A stretch of DNA of 21,146 bases from NCBI GenBank assembly GCA_900552605.1, contig USAR01000002.1, positions 1-21,146 of the forward strand, read 5' to 3'. How positions within the stretch are numbered: the first letter of the stretch is position 1; the number at the start of each line of letters is the position of its first letter. Shown in pieces: positions 6,864-14,023 of the stretch. The DNA is from an uncultured Oscillospiraceae bacterium. Lineage in GTDB: Bacteria > Bacillota > Clostridia > Oscillospirales > Acutalibacteraceae. A program made the position numbers and the translations under genes. The notes beneath the pieces were generated by a model. It did no database searches. It saw only the letters and a list, made by a program, of their open reading frames with translations, and was not told where the DNA came from.

Positions 6864-8417
6864 TTATTTTAAATAATTGTCCGGAAGGTCGTTTTCAATA
6901 AGCACTGCTGTGTTGTTGTTTGCTGTGGCTTTAAGCTTTTCCAAAGCCTCGGCAAATGAAGCCACAACACTGATTTCCCCTTTATAATCTGCTTTTTTTA
7001 CTCCGTCAAGCAGCGGTTCCGAACGCTTTTTGCCAACAAGGATTATCTCGTCGCAAACCCCTGCCGCAGCTTCTCCCAAAGCAAAGTTGCATTCATACTC
7101 TCTTTCACCGAGTTCAATAAGACCCGGTGTTACAATAACTTTTCTTCTGCCTGCCATCGAGCCGAGCACTCGCACTGCCTCAAGGCTGCCCTCGGGGTTT
7201 GCATTATAAGCGTCGTCAATAAGCAGCGCTCCTCGCAAAAAGGTTTTAAGCTGTAATCTGTGCTCAACAGGTTTAAGCTTGGCGGCGGCATATGCAATGT
7301 CGCTCGGGTTAACTCCCAAATAAAGTGCAACGCTTGCAGCGCCTGCAAGGTTTTGCACATTGTGCATACCCAAAAGCTTTGTTTTAATATTAACGATTTC
7401 GTTATATCCGTTTATAGTAAAGCATGCACCGTCTTCACCGTATGAAACATTGCTGTAAGATACATCGGCGCTTTTACCGTACGTAACGCAGCTTATAGCT
7501 GTTGCTTTTTTATTGATGTATTCATTATCGTTATTGAGAAACACCTTACCTTCTGTCGACAGCACGCTGTCAGCAAGCTCAAACTTTGTGGAAAGCACAT
7601 TGTCAATTGATTTAAACGTGTCGAGATGTTGCGGACCGACAGAAGTTATAATACCGATATGGGGATTAACAATATCACATATTTCCTTAATATCGCCAAT
7701 GTTCTTAGCACCCATTTCGGCAATAAAAATCTGAGTTTCAGGGCGGATACTCTCGCGTATAGTCCTGACAACTCCCATAGGAGTATTAAAGCTGGCAGGA
7801 GTATAAACAACATTGTATTTTTGCTCTAAAAGGCTTGCCAAAATATATTTCGTGCTGGTTTTGCCATAACTTCCCGTAATGCCTATAACGGTTAAATCGC
7901 CGTGTTGCTTTAAAATGCGCTTTGCGTCGTTTATATAATAATGTGTAACAGCCTTTTCGGCGGGTGTATTGAGAGTACGCACCAAAAGAACGGAAACGCA
8001 GGGCAAAAAGCACAGCGCCGCAATCGCAATAAAAAAAGCGTCACTCACAAATGCCGCAAGCAGACAGAGTACAGCATAAATTATAAAAAGCGAAAAGTAC
8101 TGCCTTTTAACGCGGGCTGTAAACACGAGCTTTTTGATTGCCTTTTTCTGACCGTTAACCGCTCCGTAAGCGCAAAGCGGCAAGCTTAAAATGCTGAGAA
8201 TAAACAGCGGCACATAAAGCTTAAGAACAAAAAGCAATATTTCCGCAAAAAGCACACCGCAAAACACTGCCGATTTAAACGAAAAGGACGAGCGCAGCCA
8301 ATTTAAGTATCTTGATGGGAAATATGAATTCTGCTGCAGCATATGCGCTTGCCGAGTTACGGTGAACATACCTGTTACAGCAGTTATAACGCAGCTTATT
8401 AAAAAAAACAACCGCAC
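6864..8417 (-). CDS. murF: MurF-like Mur ligase with N-terminal membrane domain
   Basis: A 517-residue protein predicted to add D-Ala-D-Ala to the UDP-MurNAc-tripeptide, using ATP. Residues 1-150 are hydrophobic with about five membrane segments, in place of the soluble UDP-binding domain of classical MurF. The ligase core follows: P-loop GITGSYGKTS at 179-188, then EMGAKNIGDI, SVGPQHLDTF, LLGMHNVQNLAGA, EHRLQ, and DDAYNANPEG, which are MurF-type blocks of the central and C-terminal domains. The start is GTG at 8417 with GGAGG eight bases upstream. It sits between a hydrolase gene and ddl, the enzyme that makes its dipeptide substrate. Activity is inferred from the core and context; the anchored form may work at the membrane or on a different acceptor. 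Confidence 0.85.
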   Translation of the reverse strand: MRLFFLISCVITAVTGMFTVTRQAHMLQQNSYFPSRYLNWLRSSFSFKSAVFCGVLFAEILLFVLKLYVPLFILSILSLPLCAYGAVNGQKKAIKKLVFTARVKRQYFSLFIIYAVLCLLAAFVSDAFFIAIAALCFLPCVSVLLVRTLNTPAEKAVTHYYINDAKRILKQHGDLTVIGITGSYGKTSTKYILASLLEQKYNVVYTPASFNTPMGVVRTIRESIRPETQIFIAEMGAKNIGDIKEICDIVNPHIGIITSVGPQHLDTFKSIDNVLSTKFELADSVLSTEGKVFLNNDNEYINKKATAISCVTYGKSADVSYSNVSYGEDGACFTINGYNEIVNIKTKLLGMHNVQNLAGAASVALYLGVNPSDIAYAAAKLKPVEHRLQLKTFLRGALLIDDAYNANPEGSLEAVRVLGSMAGRRKVIVTPGLIELGEREYECNFALGEAAAGVCDEIILVGKKRSEPLLDGVKKADYKGEISVVASFAEALEKLKATANNNTAVLIENDLPDNYLK

Positions 8418-8432
8418 CTTAAATTCCTCCTG

Positions 8433-9188
8433 TTAATTTAAAAAGCTTTTCAGAATTGCAACTGTTTTTTGGGGGTCTTGCAAAAACGAAAAATGCCCTG
8501 CGCCTTCAATAACGCACAATCCGCAATCCTTTATGTGCTGCTCTAAATACTTTGCGTCGGAAAGCGGAGTGTCGGCGTCGTTTTCGCCCCATATAAGCAG
8601 AGTGGGGCAGTTGATTGCCGAAAGCTTTTCGCGGATATCGGTGTTTATAACACGCACCATCGTTTTGCGCATAACCTCGGGTGCCGAGCGATAATCGGCA
8701 GAACCGAAGTGCGACTGAGCTTTTTTAAGCAGCTCTTCGTTTTTTCCTTTGAAAATCGGTAACATCAAAAACTTTTTAACCGATTTATAAATGAAAACCT
8801 TTGCGCGCTTTTTAAGCGTCTTTTTTGCAGGTATACCGGCGGAATCGAAAAGCACAATTTTCGGTGGTGATATCATTTTTTCGCAAGCCATATTTAAAAT
8901 TATTCTTCCGCCGTGCGAGTGACCGACCATTATCGGGTTTTGAAGATTAACGGCTTTCATAAATTTCAAAATAAACTCGCAGTAGTCCTCAATTCCCCAA
9001 TCGGTTTTAAGAATATCGCTTTCGCCGCAGCCCGGCAGGTCGAGTGCCACAGTGCGGTGACCGAAAAAGCCTGCCATAATCGGTTTCCAAGGAAGAATCG
9101 ACGAGCCCCAGCCGTGAATCAGCAGCACGGGAGAGCCCTCGCCTTCGTCAATATAATGTATTTTTAAACCGTCGATTTCCGTAAACAC
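8433..9188 (-). CDS. Alpha/beta hydrolase
   Basis: A 251-residue alpha/beta-hydrolase fold protein. The oxyanion motif HGWG is near the N terminus, the nucleophile elbow is GHSHGG (serine), the acid is probably the aspartate in WGENDADTPL, and the histidine is in GAGHFSF close to the end. The substrate is unknown; esterase, lipase or C-C hydrolase activities are all possible. I place the start at GTG 9188, where the domain begins (FTEIDGLKIHY) with GGGGA upstream. The frame stays open to an ATG at 9263, which would add 25 residues but lacks a ribosome site. It is the first gene of the operon; its TAA is followed by the GGAGG used by murF. Confidence 0.85.
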   Translation of the reverse strand: MFTEIDGLKIHYIDEGEGSPVLLIHGWGSSILPWKPIMAGFFGHRTVALDLPGCGESDILKTDWGIEDYCEFILKFMKAVNLQNPIMVGHSHGGRIILNMACEKMISPPKIVLFDSAGIPAKKTLKKRAKVFIYKSVKKFLMLPIFKGKNEELLKKAQSHFGSADYRSAPEVMRKTMVRVINTDIREKLSAINCPTLLIWGENDADTPLSDAKYLEQHIKDCGLCVIEGAGHFSFLQDPQKTVAILKSFLN

Positions 9189-9281
9189 GAGAAAAAATCC
9201 CCAATCGAAAACACTGCTTAAAAAACAGCCGCAAGCTGCTGCCGCTTTTTTTACAGCTAACATTCAAAACATAACAAACAT

Positions 9282-9290
9282 ATTATACCA
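9282..9290 (-). promoter_or_regulatory. Extended -10 promoter of the seven-gene operon
   Basis: On the minus strand TGGTATAAT gives a perfect TATAAT with the TGn extension. The -35 position (TTTTAA) is poor, as is usual for extended -10 promoters. The predicted start near 9275 lies about 85 bases before the hydrolase start. Confidence 0.65.
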
Positions 9291-9385
9291 AATTATAAAC
9301 CAAATTAAAAGACCTTTTTTATATATATGTATGATATTTTGCGGCATTACCGCAACGCATATAACGGTTATGATTTTTGTTTTGT

Positions 9386-9637
9386 CTACACGTTACTTAA
9401 AATATTGAAAAAGCAGCGCAAATTTTTCAATTCGCGCTGCTTTTGAAATTCTTTACCCGTTATTAAATAGTCAATTGAAACTCCGTAGTATTTTGAAAAT
9501 ATAACAAGCATATCAACGTCCGGACAGCGTTTTCCGTTTTCGTAATACGAAAGTGATTCACGGCTTATATTAAGGTCCATTGCTATTTTTAACCGGCTGT
9601 ATCCCTTTTTTCGTCTCACCTCGCGCAGTCCGATCAT
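9386..9637 (-). CDS. XRE/Cro-CI family transcriptional regulator
   Basis: A small DNA-binding protein of 83 residues. The helix-turn-helix covers about residues 3-58: LREVRRKKGYSRLKIAMDL then NISRESLSYYENGKRCPD, with the family-typical SxYExG turn, followed by LVIFSKYYGVSIDYLITG. The likely start is ATG 9637; a TTG at 9643 is better spaced from the GAGGAAA ribosome site and would add two residues. It is divergent from a two-TM protein gene, and the 31-bp palindrome at 9712-9742 between them is the obvious candidate binding site. The last 20 residues (after ITGKEF) are encoded across an intrinsic terminator, so the messenger may end before the TAG codon. Confidence 0.88.
   Translation of the reverse strand: MIGLREVRRKKGYSRLKIAMDLNISRESLSYYENGKRCPDVDMLVIFSKYYGVSIDYLITGKEFQKQRELKNLRCFFNILSNV
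9408..9444 (-). terminator. Intrinsic terminator inside the XRE coding sequence
   Basis: Read on the minus strand, AAAAGCAGCGC (9444-9434) pairs perfectly with GCGCTGCTTTT (9419-9409) around a 14-nt loop, ending in five Ts (9412-9408). The stop codon of the XRE gene (9386-9388) lies about 20 bases further on. Confidence 0.65.
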
Positions 9638-9683
9638 TTTCAAAGTCGGTTTCCTCTTTTCGTCAAAAGATTTGTGAATTCCA

Positions 9684-9712
9684 TTGACATAATAGTAATA
9701 TTGCGTTATTAT
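9684..9712 (+). promoter_or_regulatory. Sigma-A-type promoter of the two-TM protein gene
   Basis: A perfect TTGACA (9684-9689) and TATTAT (9707-9712) are separated by 17 bases. The predicted transcription start near 9719 lies inside the palindrome at 9712-9742. Confidence 0.8.
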
Positions 9713-9742
9713 ATATTATGTAACAATTTGTTACATAATATA
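9712..9742. promoter_or_regulatory. 31-bp perfect palindrome, probable XRE operator
   Basis: Two 15-base arms (9712-9726 and 9728-9742) are exact inverted repeats around a single T, with the core TGTAACAA-T-TTGTTACA. It overlaps the end of the -10 box and the start site of the plus-strand promoter, a classic repressor position. It lies between the XRE gene and its divergent neighbour. Confidence 0.75.
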
Positions 9743-9759
9743 ATATTAGGGGGATTTTT

Positions 9760-10080
9760 ATGTATTCAAAAAGCGGAAAAATAATAAAGGTGCTTGCTAT
9801 TACCCTCACCGTATTGGGTATTGTGGGTTCTTGCGTTTCAGGCGGCGTTATGATTTATCTAAATGAAACAACAAACCTGAATATATCTGAGGTTTACTCA
9901 TTATTGGTTATTTTTGTCGGAAGCATTCTTTCATTTCTCAGCAATATATGCCTTTACGGATTCGGTCAATTGATTGATAATTCGGGAGCAAACCGCAGAA
10001 TGTTAGAAAAATTGAGCGCCGACAAAAACACAGAGCAAGATGTTGAAACACTCGCTGCAGACGCTGTCGGCGTTTTGTAA
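9760..10080 (+). CDS. Small two-TM membrane protein, unknown function
   Basis: A 106-residue protein with two clear membrane helices (about residues 9-33 and 43-68) joined by a short polar loop (NETTNLNIS), then an approximately 38-residue charged cytosolic tail (ANRRMLEKLSADKNTEQD...). The second helix ends in LYGFGQLID, a phrase I associate with small uncharacterised clostridial membrane proteins. A strong ribosome site (AGGGGGA) precedes the ATG. It has its own consensus promoter, overlaid by the palindrome, and its own terminator. The divergent XRE gene is therefore its likely regulator. No enzymatic motif is visible. A stress-responsive or immunity-type role is only a guess. Confidence 0.8.
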   Translation: MYSKSGKIIKVLAITLTVLGIVGSCVSGGVMIYLNETTNLNISEVYSLLVIFVGSILSFLSNICLYGFGQLIDNSGANRRMLEKLSADKNTEQDVETLAADAVGVL

Positions 10081-10098
10081 TAATTTCAAACAAAAAAA

Positions 10099-10135
10099 GG
10101 GCGAGGCACAGTCAGTGTTGTGTCTCGTCCTTTTT
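10099..10135. terminator. Bidirectional terminator between convergent genes
   Basis: 10099-10110 pairs with 10119-10130 (12 positions, two of them G-T) around an 8-nt loop, with TTTTT after it on the plus strand and seven Ts after it on the minus strand. It can end both the two-TM gene and the amino acid transporter operon. Confidence 0.88.
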
Positions 10136-10156
10136 AACTTTCATAAATGTAATTTA

Positions 10157-10912
10157 TTAAAATTTCTCAAGAGATTTTGAAAGAAAAGCCTTTGTTTTTT
10201 CGCTTTGCGGTGTGCCGAAAACAGTGTTTGGAGCACCTATTTCTTCCACAACACCGTCAGCCATAAACATAACGGTATCCGAAACGCCTTTGGCAAACTC
10301 CATTTCGTGGGTAACGATTATCATTGTTGTGTCAAGGTCTTTAAGCTCTTTAATAACTTTTAACACTTCACCTGTAAGTTCAGGATCAAGCGCTGAAGTC
10401 GGCTCGTCAAAACAGAGTATATCGGGATTGAGCGCCAGCGCTCTTGCAATTGCAACACGCTGCTGCTGACCGCCTGAAAGCTGACAGGGATAGCTGTCGG
10501 TTTTTGACGAAAGCCCGACTCTTGCGAGCAATTCGCGCGCATTCTTTTCAATCTCCTCTTGGCTGCCCTTACCCTGCAGCGATGGCGCCAACATAACATT
10601 TTTAAGCACCGTGTATTGCGGAAAAAGATTAAATGACTGAAAAACAAGACCGAAATGCAGGCGATTTTCACGCTTTTGCGCGTCGTTAAGCTTCGGTAAA
10701 GCAGCATCGAAAATGCATTTGTTACCTACTGTGATCTTGCCCTGCTCCGGTGTTTCAAGAAAATTCAGGCATCGCAAAAGTGTCGTTTTACCGCTGCCTG
10801 AAGAGCCGATTATTGAAAGCACCTCGCCCTTTTCAAGCGAAAAGCTTATTCCTTTGAGCACCTTTTCGTTACCAAAGGATTTGCATATATTTTCAACCTT
10901 TAAAATTTTCAT
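10157..10912 (-). CDS. Polar amino acid ABC transporter, ATP-binding protein
   Basis: A 251-residue ATPase of the GlnQ/HisP type that powers amino acid uptake from the cytoplasmic face. Walker A is GSSGSGKTT (about 36-44), the Q-loop is LVFQSFNLFP, the signature is LSGGQQQRVAIARAL, Walker B is ILCFDEPTSALDPE, and the switch histidine is in IIVTHEM. Full length for the family. The ribosome site AGGAG overlaps the stop region of the permease gene five bases upstream, so the two are coupled. It is the last gene of a three-gene transporter operon and ends at the bidirectional terminator. The family is certain; the amino acid carried is not. Confidence 0.95.
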   Translation of the reverse strand: MKILKVENICKSFGNEKVLKGISFSLEKGEVLSIIGSSGSGKTTLLRCLNFLETPEQGKITVGNKCIFDAALPKLNDAQKRENRLHFGLVFQSFNLFPQYTVLKNVMLAPSLQGKGSQEEIEKNARELLARVGLSSKTDSYPCQLSGGQQQRVAIARALALNPDILCFDEPTSALDPELTGEVLKVIKELKDLDTTMIIVTHEMEFAKGVSDTVMFMADGVVEEIGAPNTVFGTPQSEKTKAFLSKSLEKF

Positions 10913-10916
10913 TACA

Positions 10917-11564
10917 TTAACTCCTGAAATAGCTCATTTTGCGCTCTGCCCAACCGAAAAGCAGGGTGAGCACGCCGGAAAATAAAAGATAAAACGCACC
11001 TGTATAGATAAGAGGCCACAAAAGTCCCTCTGTTTTAATAAACACCTGGCCGCACCAAATGATCTCGTAAACCGCAATAATTCTTGCAAGCGAGGTATCC
11101 TTAACAAGTGTGATTATCTCATTGCTCATAGGAGGCAGTATATGCTTTACAACCTGCAGCAAAACAACCTTGAAGAAAATCTGCGTTTTTGTCATTCCAA
11201 GCACTTGTCCGGCTTCATACTGACCTTTCGGCACAGACTCAATTCCGCCGCGGTATATCTCTGAAAAATAGCAAGCGTAGTTAATTACAAATGCGATTAT
11301 AACCGCTGAGAAGCGCTCAAGCCTGACGTCCCACAAAATTCCGGGCATATAGAAAACGATAATTAACTGAAGCATAAGCGGAGTTCCGCGAATTATCCAA
11401 ACAACCGAGCGCACCAACCAGCGCAGAGGTTTAAAGCGACTCATTGAGCCAAAACTGATTATAAGCCCTAACGGCAACGCCATTAAAAGCGTTAAGGCAA
11501 ATATTTGCAGCGTTGTTCCAAAGCCTTTTAAAAGACTTAGCGTTACATTCCAAAACATTCCCAT
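10917..11564 (-). CDS. Polar amino acid ABC transporter, permease
   Basis: A 215-residue inner-membrane subunit of the His/Glu/Gln/Arg/opine family with about five membrane helices. The family phrase RGTPLMLQL is near residue 60, and the coupling loop that contacts the ATPase is EIYRGGIESVPKGQYEAGQVLGM (EAA-type). Length is normal. Only one permease gene is present, so the channel is probably a homodimer, as in GlnP/TcyB-type systems. The ATG at 11564 is preceded by a modest AAGGGAA; an internal ATG two codons on is an alternative. A stem-loop separates it from the binding-protein gene upstream. Confidence 0.93.
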   Translation of the reverse strand: MGMFWNVTLSLLKGFGTTLQIFALTLLMALPLGLIISFGSMSRFKPLRWLVRSVVWIIRGTPLMLQLIIVFYMPGILWDVRLERFSAVIIAFVINYACYFSEIYRGGIESVPKGQYEAGQVLGMTKTQIFFKVVLLQVVKHILPPMSNEIITLVKDTSLARIIAVYEIIWCGQVFIKTEGLLWPLIYTGAFYLLFSGVLTLLFGWAERKMSYFRS

Positions 11565-11625
11565 TTAGCTTAATTCCCTTTCAAAAAACGGTTCTAAATT
11601 AAAACCTGTGTAAAACAGCAGTAAT

Positions 11626-11652
11626 CGGCGCTGCAATTATGCCGCAGCGCCG
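11626..11652 (-). other. Intercistronic stem-loop between binding protein and permease genes
   Basis: CGGCGCTGC and GCAGCGCCG form a perfect 9-bp GC-rich stem around a 9-nt loop (11635-11643), without a good T-run on the minus strand. This resembles the messenger-stabilising or partial-termination loops often found after binding-protein genes, which keep the binding protein in excess. Confidence 0.6.
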
Positions 11653-11676
11653 TTTATTATTTGATTTCGATAATAA

Positions 11677-12453
11677 TTACTCTGCAAGGTTGAGCTTGTA
11701 TTTATCGGCAAGTGTTTTGAGACTGCCGTCAGCCTTCACCTTTGCAAGGTACTCGTTGAACTTTGCAGTGAGGTCTGAGCCCTTTTTGAAGCCAACACCG
11801 TAAAGCTCGTCGTTAAGTGTAATGCCTGCTTTAAGGTTGCTGTAATCTGTTCCATCGCCTGTCATTGCTGCAGCCATTGTTGCGTCGATAACGCAGGCGT
11901 CGCAGCTGCCTGCTTTTACTTCAAGCAAAGCGTCGCTTTGAGCGGTAACAGCGGTAACATCATAACCGTTATCCTTTGCAACGCTCTCGCCTGCCGAGCC
12001 TGATTCTGCGGCAAATTTAAGACCCTTCATAGAAGCTGCGTCTTTATAATTATCAACCTTGTCGGCCTTCATAACAACGACCTGCTTATTTTGAACATAA
12101 GGATCCGAAACGCTGGTGTTCTTTTTGACCTCGTCGGTTATCGTCATACCGTTCCAAATGCAATCGATTGCTCCGGAATTAAGCTCTGCGAATTTGTTGT
12201 CCCAATCGATTACGATGAATTCTGCTTCGCGATTAAGAGTTTTTGCAAAGTTTCTTGCAAACTCAGCGTCGAAGCCGGTCCACTCGCCGTTATCATCTTT
12301 ATAATCCATCGGTTCGTATTCGGTAATTCCGACAATCAGCTTTTTGTTTGCTGTTGAGCTTGCACTGCTGCTCTTTGCGTTGTCCTTCTTACAGCCTGCG
12401 AATGATGCGGCAACCATTAAAGCTGCCATTACAATTGCTATTATTTTTTTCAT
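11677..12453 (-). CDS. Polar amino acid ABC transporter, substrate-binding lipoprotein
   Basis: A 258-residue binding protein of family 3 (SBP_bac_3). The signal peptide is MKKIIAIVMAALMVAASFAGC with C21 as the lipidation cysteine (lipobox SFAGC), followed by a Ser/Lys-rich linker. The mature domain starts LIVGITEYEPMDY and has the typical GFDAEFARNFAK and DCIWNGMTIT blocks, in which aromatic and acidic residues line the ligand pocket. It is anchored on the outer face of the membrane and delivers an amino acid to the permease encoded next. GGAGG lies eight bases before the ATG, and a promoter is visible upstream. The ligand (cystine, glutamine and others are possible) cannot be told from sequence. 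Confidence 0.93.
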   Translation of the reverse strand: MKKIIAIVMAALMVAASFAGCKKDNAKSSSASSTANKKLIVGITEYEPMDYKDDNGEWTGFDAEFARNFAKTLNREAEFIVIDWDNKFAELNSGAIDCIWNGMTITDEVKKNTSVSDPYVQNKQVVVMKADKVDNYKDAASMKGLKFAAESGSAGESVAKDNGYDVTAVTAQSDALLEVKAGSCDACVIDATMAAAMTGDGTDYSNLKAGITLNDELYGVGFKKGSDLTAKFNEYLAKVKADGSLKTLADKYKLNLAE

Positions 12454-12508
12454 TTTCTTTTCCTCCGTTTTTTAAGTTTGGTTGGTGGTTTTGTTTTATT
12501 GTGTTATT

Positions 12509-12537
12509 ATAGTAACACTTTATCGCACTAAAGTCAA
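12509..12537 (-). promoter_or_regulatory. Promoter of the amino acid transporter operon
   Basis: On the minus strand TTGACT (12537-12532) and TACTAT (12514-12509) are separated by 17 bases. The start near 12502 would give a leader of about 50 bases before the lipoprotein ATG. Confidence 0.6.
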
Positions 12538-12730
12538 GTGTTTTTTTAATATTTTTTAAAATTTTTTGCAATGGCTAAAAAACCGCTTAAAAACCGCTGT
12601 TAACAGGGTTTATACAAAGACATTTGACTTGTTTGAAAAAACGGCATATTCATGATATTGTTTATACGGTTGTATTTTAAACCGAATTCCGGACGTGACG
12701 GGGCAGTTCTCTCTAATTAAAAAATAGTTG

Positions 12731-12759
12731 TTGTTATATTTTACCGAATATGTTATAAT
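12731..12759 (+). promoter_or_regulatory. Promoter of the degV gene
   Basis: TTGTTA (12731-12736) and a perfect TATAAT (12754-12759) are 17 bases apart, with a TGT extension just before the -10. The rest of the 386-base gap 12454-12839 holds the divergent transporter promoter, an AT-rich stretch and a short tandem repeat (12576-12598), and no gene. Confidence 0.8.
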
Positions 12760-12775
12760 TACTGAAACGACGGTG

Positions 12776-12802
12776 TGCTGCAAAAATCCAGTATATGCAG
12801 CA
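12776..12802 (+). other. Small hairpin in the degV leader
   Basis: TGCTGCA (12776-12782) pairs with TGCAGCA (12796-12802) around a 13-nt loop, about ten bases after the predicted transcript start. It could stabilise the 5' end. No riboswitch family is recognised. Confidence 0.4.
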
Positions 12803-12839
12803 AAGGTTTAAAAAATCGTTTTGAAACGGAGAAAATATT

Positions 12840-13700
12840 ATGGCAAGAAAAATTAAAATAACCTGCGACAGTACCTGCGATTTAAGCGAAGAACTGCTTA
12901 GCCGTTACGACATAAGCGTTTGTCCGCTTTCTGTTGTGATGGGGGATAAGGCTTACCGCGACGGCATTGACGCAAAGCCGGATGACATTTACGCCTATTA
13001 TGCCGAAACCGGTAAGCTTGCAAAGTCTGCTGCGGTTAATATTCCGGAATATGAGGATTTCTTTAACGAGCATAAGGAAGACGATACCGATATAATTCAC
13101 TTCTGCATATCGTCGGAAATGTCAACAACATACAACAATGCCCGTTTGGCAGCGGCATCTGTCGGGAATGTTTATGTTATCGATTCTGCAAACCTTTCAA
13201 CAGGCTCTGCACTGCTTGCTCTTAAAGCCTGCGATATGAGAGAGCAGGGAAAGAGTACAAATTACATTGTGGCAGCAATTGAAGAGCTTAAACCTAAGGT
13301 GGACGCATCATTTGTTATCGACAGTCTTTTGTATCTTTACAAGGGCGGAAGATGCTCCGGTGTTGCGGCGCTCGGTGCAAATTTGCTTAAGCTTAAGCCT
13401 TGCATAGAGGTTAAAAACGGTGCAATGGGCGTTGGTAAAAAATACAGAGGAAAGTTTGAAGCGGTGCTTAAGGATTATGCCGCAGAGCGCCTTGACGATG
13501 CAGATAATATCGATATGCACCGTGTGTTCATAACACATGCAGGCTGTGATGAAAAAATCGTTAATGAGGTTGCAGAGCTTGTTAAAAAGACAATGCCGTT
13601 TGAAGAGGTGCTTGTAACGCGTGCCGGCTGTACTGTTTCAACCCACTGCGGCAGAAACACACTTGGTGTGCTGTTTATTCGCAAAAACCCCATTGCATAA
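12840..13700 (+). CDS. DegV family (FakB-like) fatty-acid-binding protein
   Basis: A 286-residue cytoplasmic protein of the DegV family. Members bind a fatty acid and, as FakB, present it to the kinase FakA for phosphorylation and entry into lipid synthesis. Family blocks seen: CDSTCDLSEEL at the start, the SSEMSTTYNNA segment whose serines and threonines contact the carboxylate, DSANLSTG, and the central YLYKGGRCSG. The C-terminal phrase is HCGRNTLGVLF. Length is normal. CGGAG lies nine bases before the ATG. It has its own promoter and terminator, and no fatty-acid kinase gene lies next to it, so the partner must be elsewhere. Confidence 0.92.
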   Translation: MARKIKITCDSTCDLSEELLSRYDISVCPLSVVMGDKAYRDGIDAKPDDIYAYYAETGKLAKSAAVNIPEYEDFFNEHKEDDTDIIHFCISSEMSTTYNNARLAAASVGNVYVIDSANLSTGSALLALKACDMREQGKSTNYIVAAIEELKPKVDASFVIDSLLYLYKGGRCSGVAALGANLLKLKPCIEVKNGAMGVGKKYRGKFEAVLKDYAAERLDDADNIDMHRVFITHAGCDEKIVNEVAELVKKTMPFEEVLVTRAGCTVSTHCGRNTLGVLFIRKNPIA

Positions 13701-13719
13701 AAATATTATTATTGAAAAT

Positions 13720-13771
13720 AATCCCGACCGTGCGCCGTGTTTCGGCAGCTTTTCGGTCGGGATTTATTTTT
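13720..13771 (+). terminator. Intrinsic terminator of degV
   Basis: AATCCCGACCG (13720-13730) pairs perfectly with CGGTCGGGATT (13754-13764) and is followed by TATTTTTT. An inner GCCG/CGGC hairpin sits in the loop. Confidence 0.9.
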
Positions 13772-13942
13772 TATTATATTTTTGCGTTTTCAAGACCTCT
13801 GTGTTTTCGGCAATGCTGTCACCGATTCAGCAGTTTGTAATATAATATTAGCAAGGGGCAAACGGCACGGCTCGGTGTTATATCGGCAGCAGGCTGCAGT
13901 CTGTTTTTAAAATAACCGATTATAAAGCCCCATAATATAAAG

Positions 13943-13987
13943 GCGGACCGCTTAAATCAGGTTTTTTAACCTTACTAAACGGTCCGC
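13943..13987 (-). terminator. Likely terminator of the SGNH-mgtC operon
   Basis: GCGGACCG (13943-13950) pairs with CGGTCCGC (13980-13987), with a second inner stem AGGTT/AACCT in the loop. It lies downstream of the MgtC-like gene on the minus strand, where it is followed by CTTTATATT; the better T-run is on the plus strand, so it may act both ways. The bases from 13772 to 13942 show no gene. Confidence 0.6.
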
Positions 13988-14023
13988 TGTTGTTTTTTTA
14001 TATTGTGATTTTCGCAAACGGTT

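Noticed and set aside
9189..9263. N-terminal extension of the alpha/beta hydrolase starting at ATG 9263
   Set aside because: There is no ribosome site before 9263 and the extra residues do not look like part of the fold; it remains possible.
9339..9355. Hairpin TTGCGG/CCGCAA as terminator of the XRE gene
   Set aside because: The stem is only 6 bp with no T-run on the minus strand; the stronger terminator is inside the gene at 9408-9444.
12576..12598. Tandem copy of an AAAAACCGCT-type unit
   Set aside because: Only two imperfect copies in an AT-rich spacer, with no relation to either promoter that I can support.
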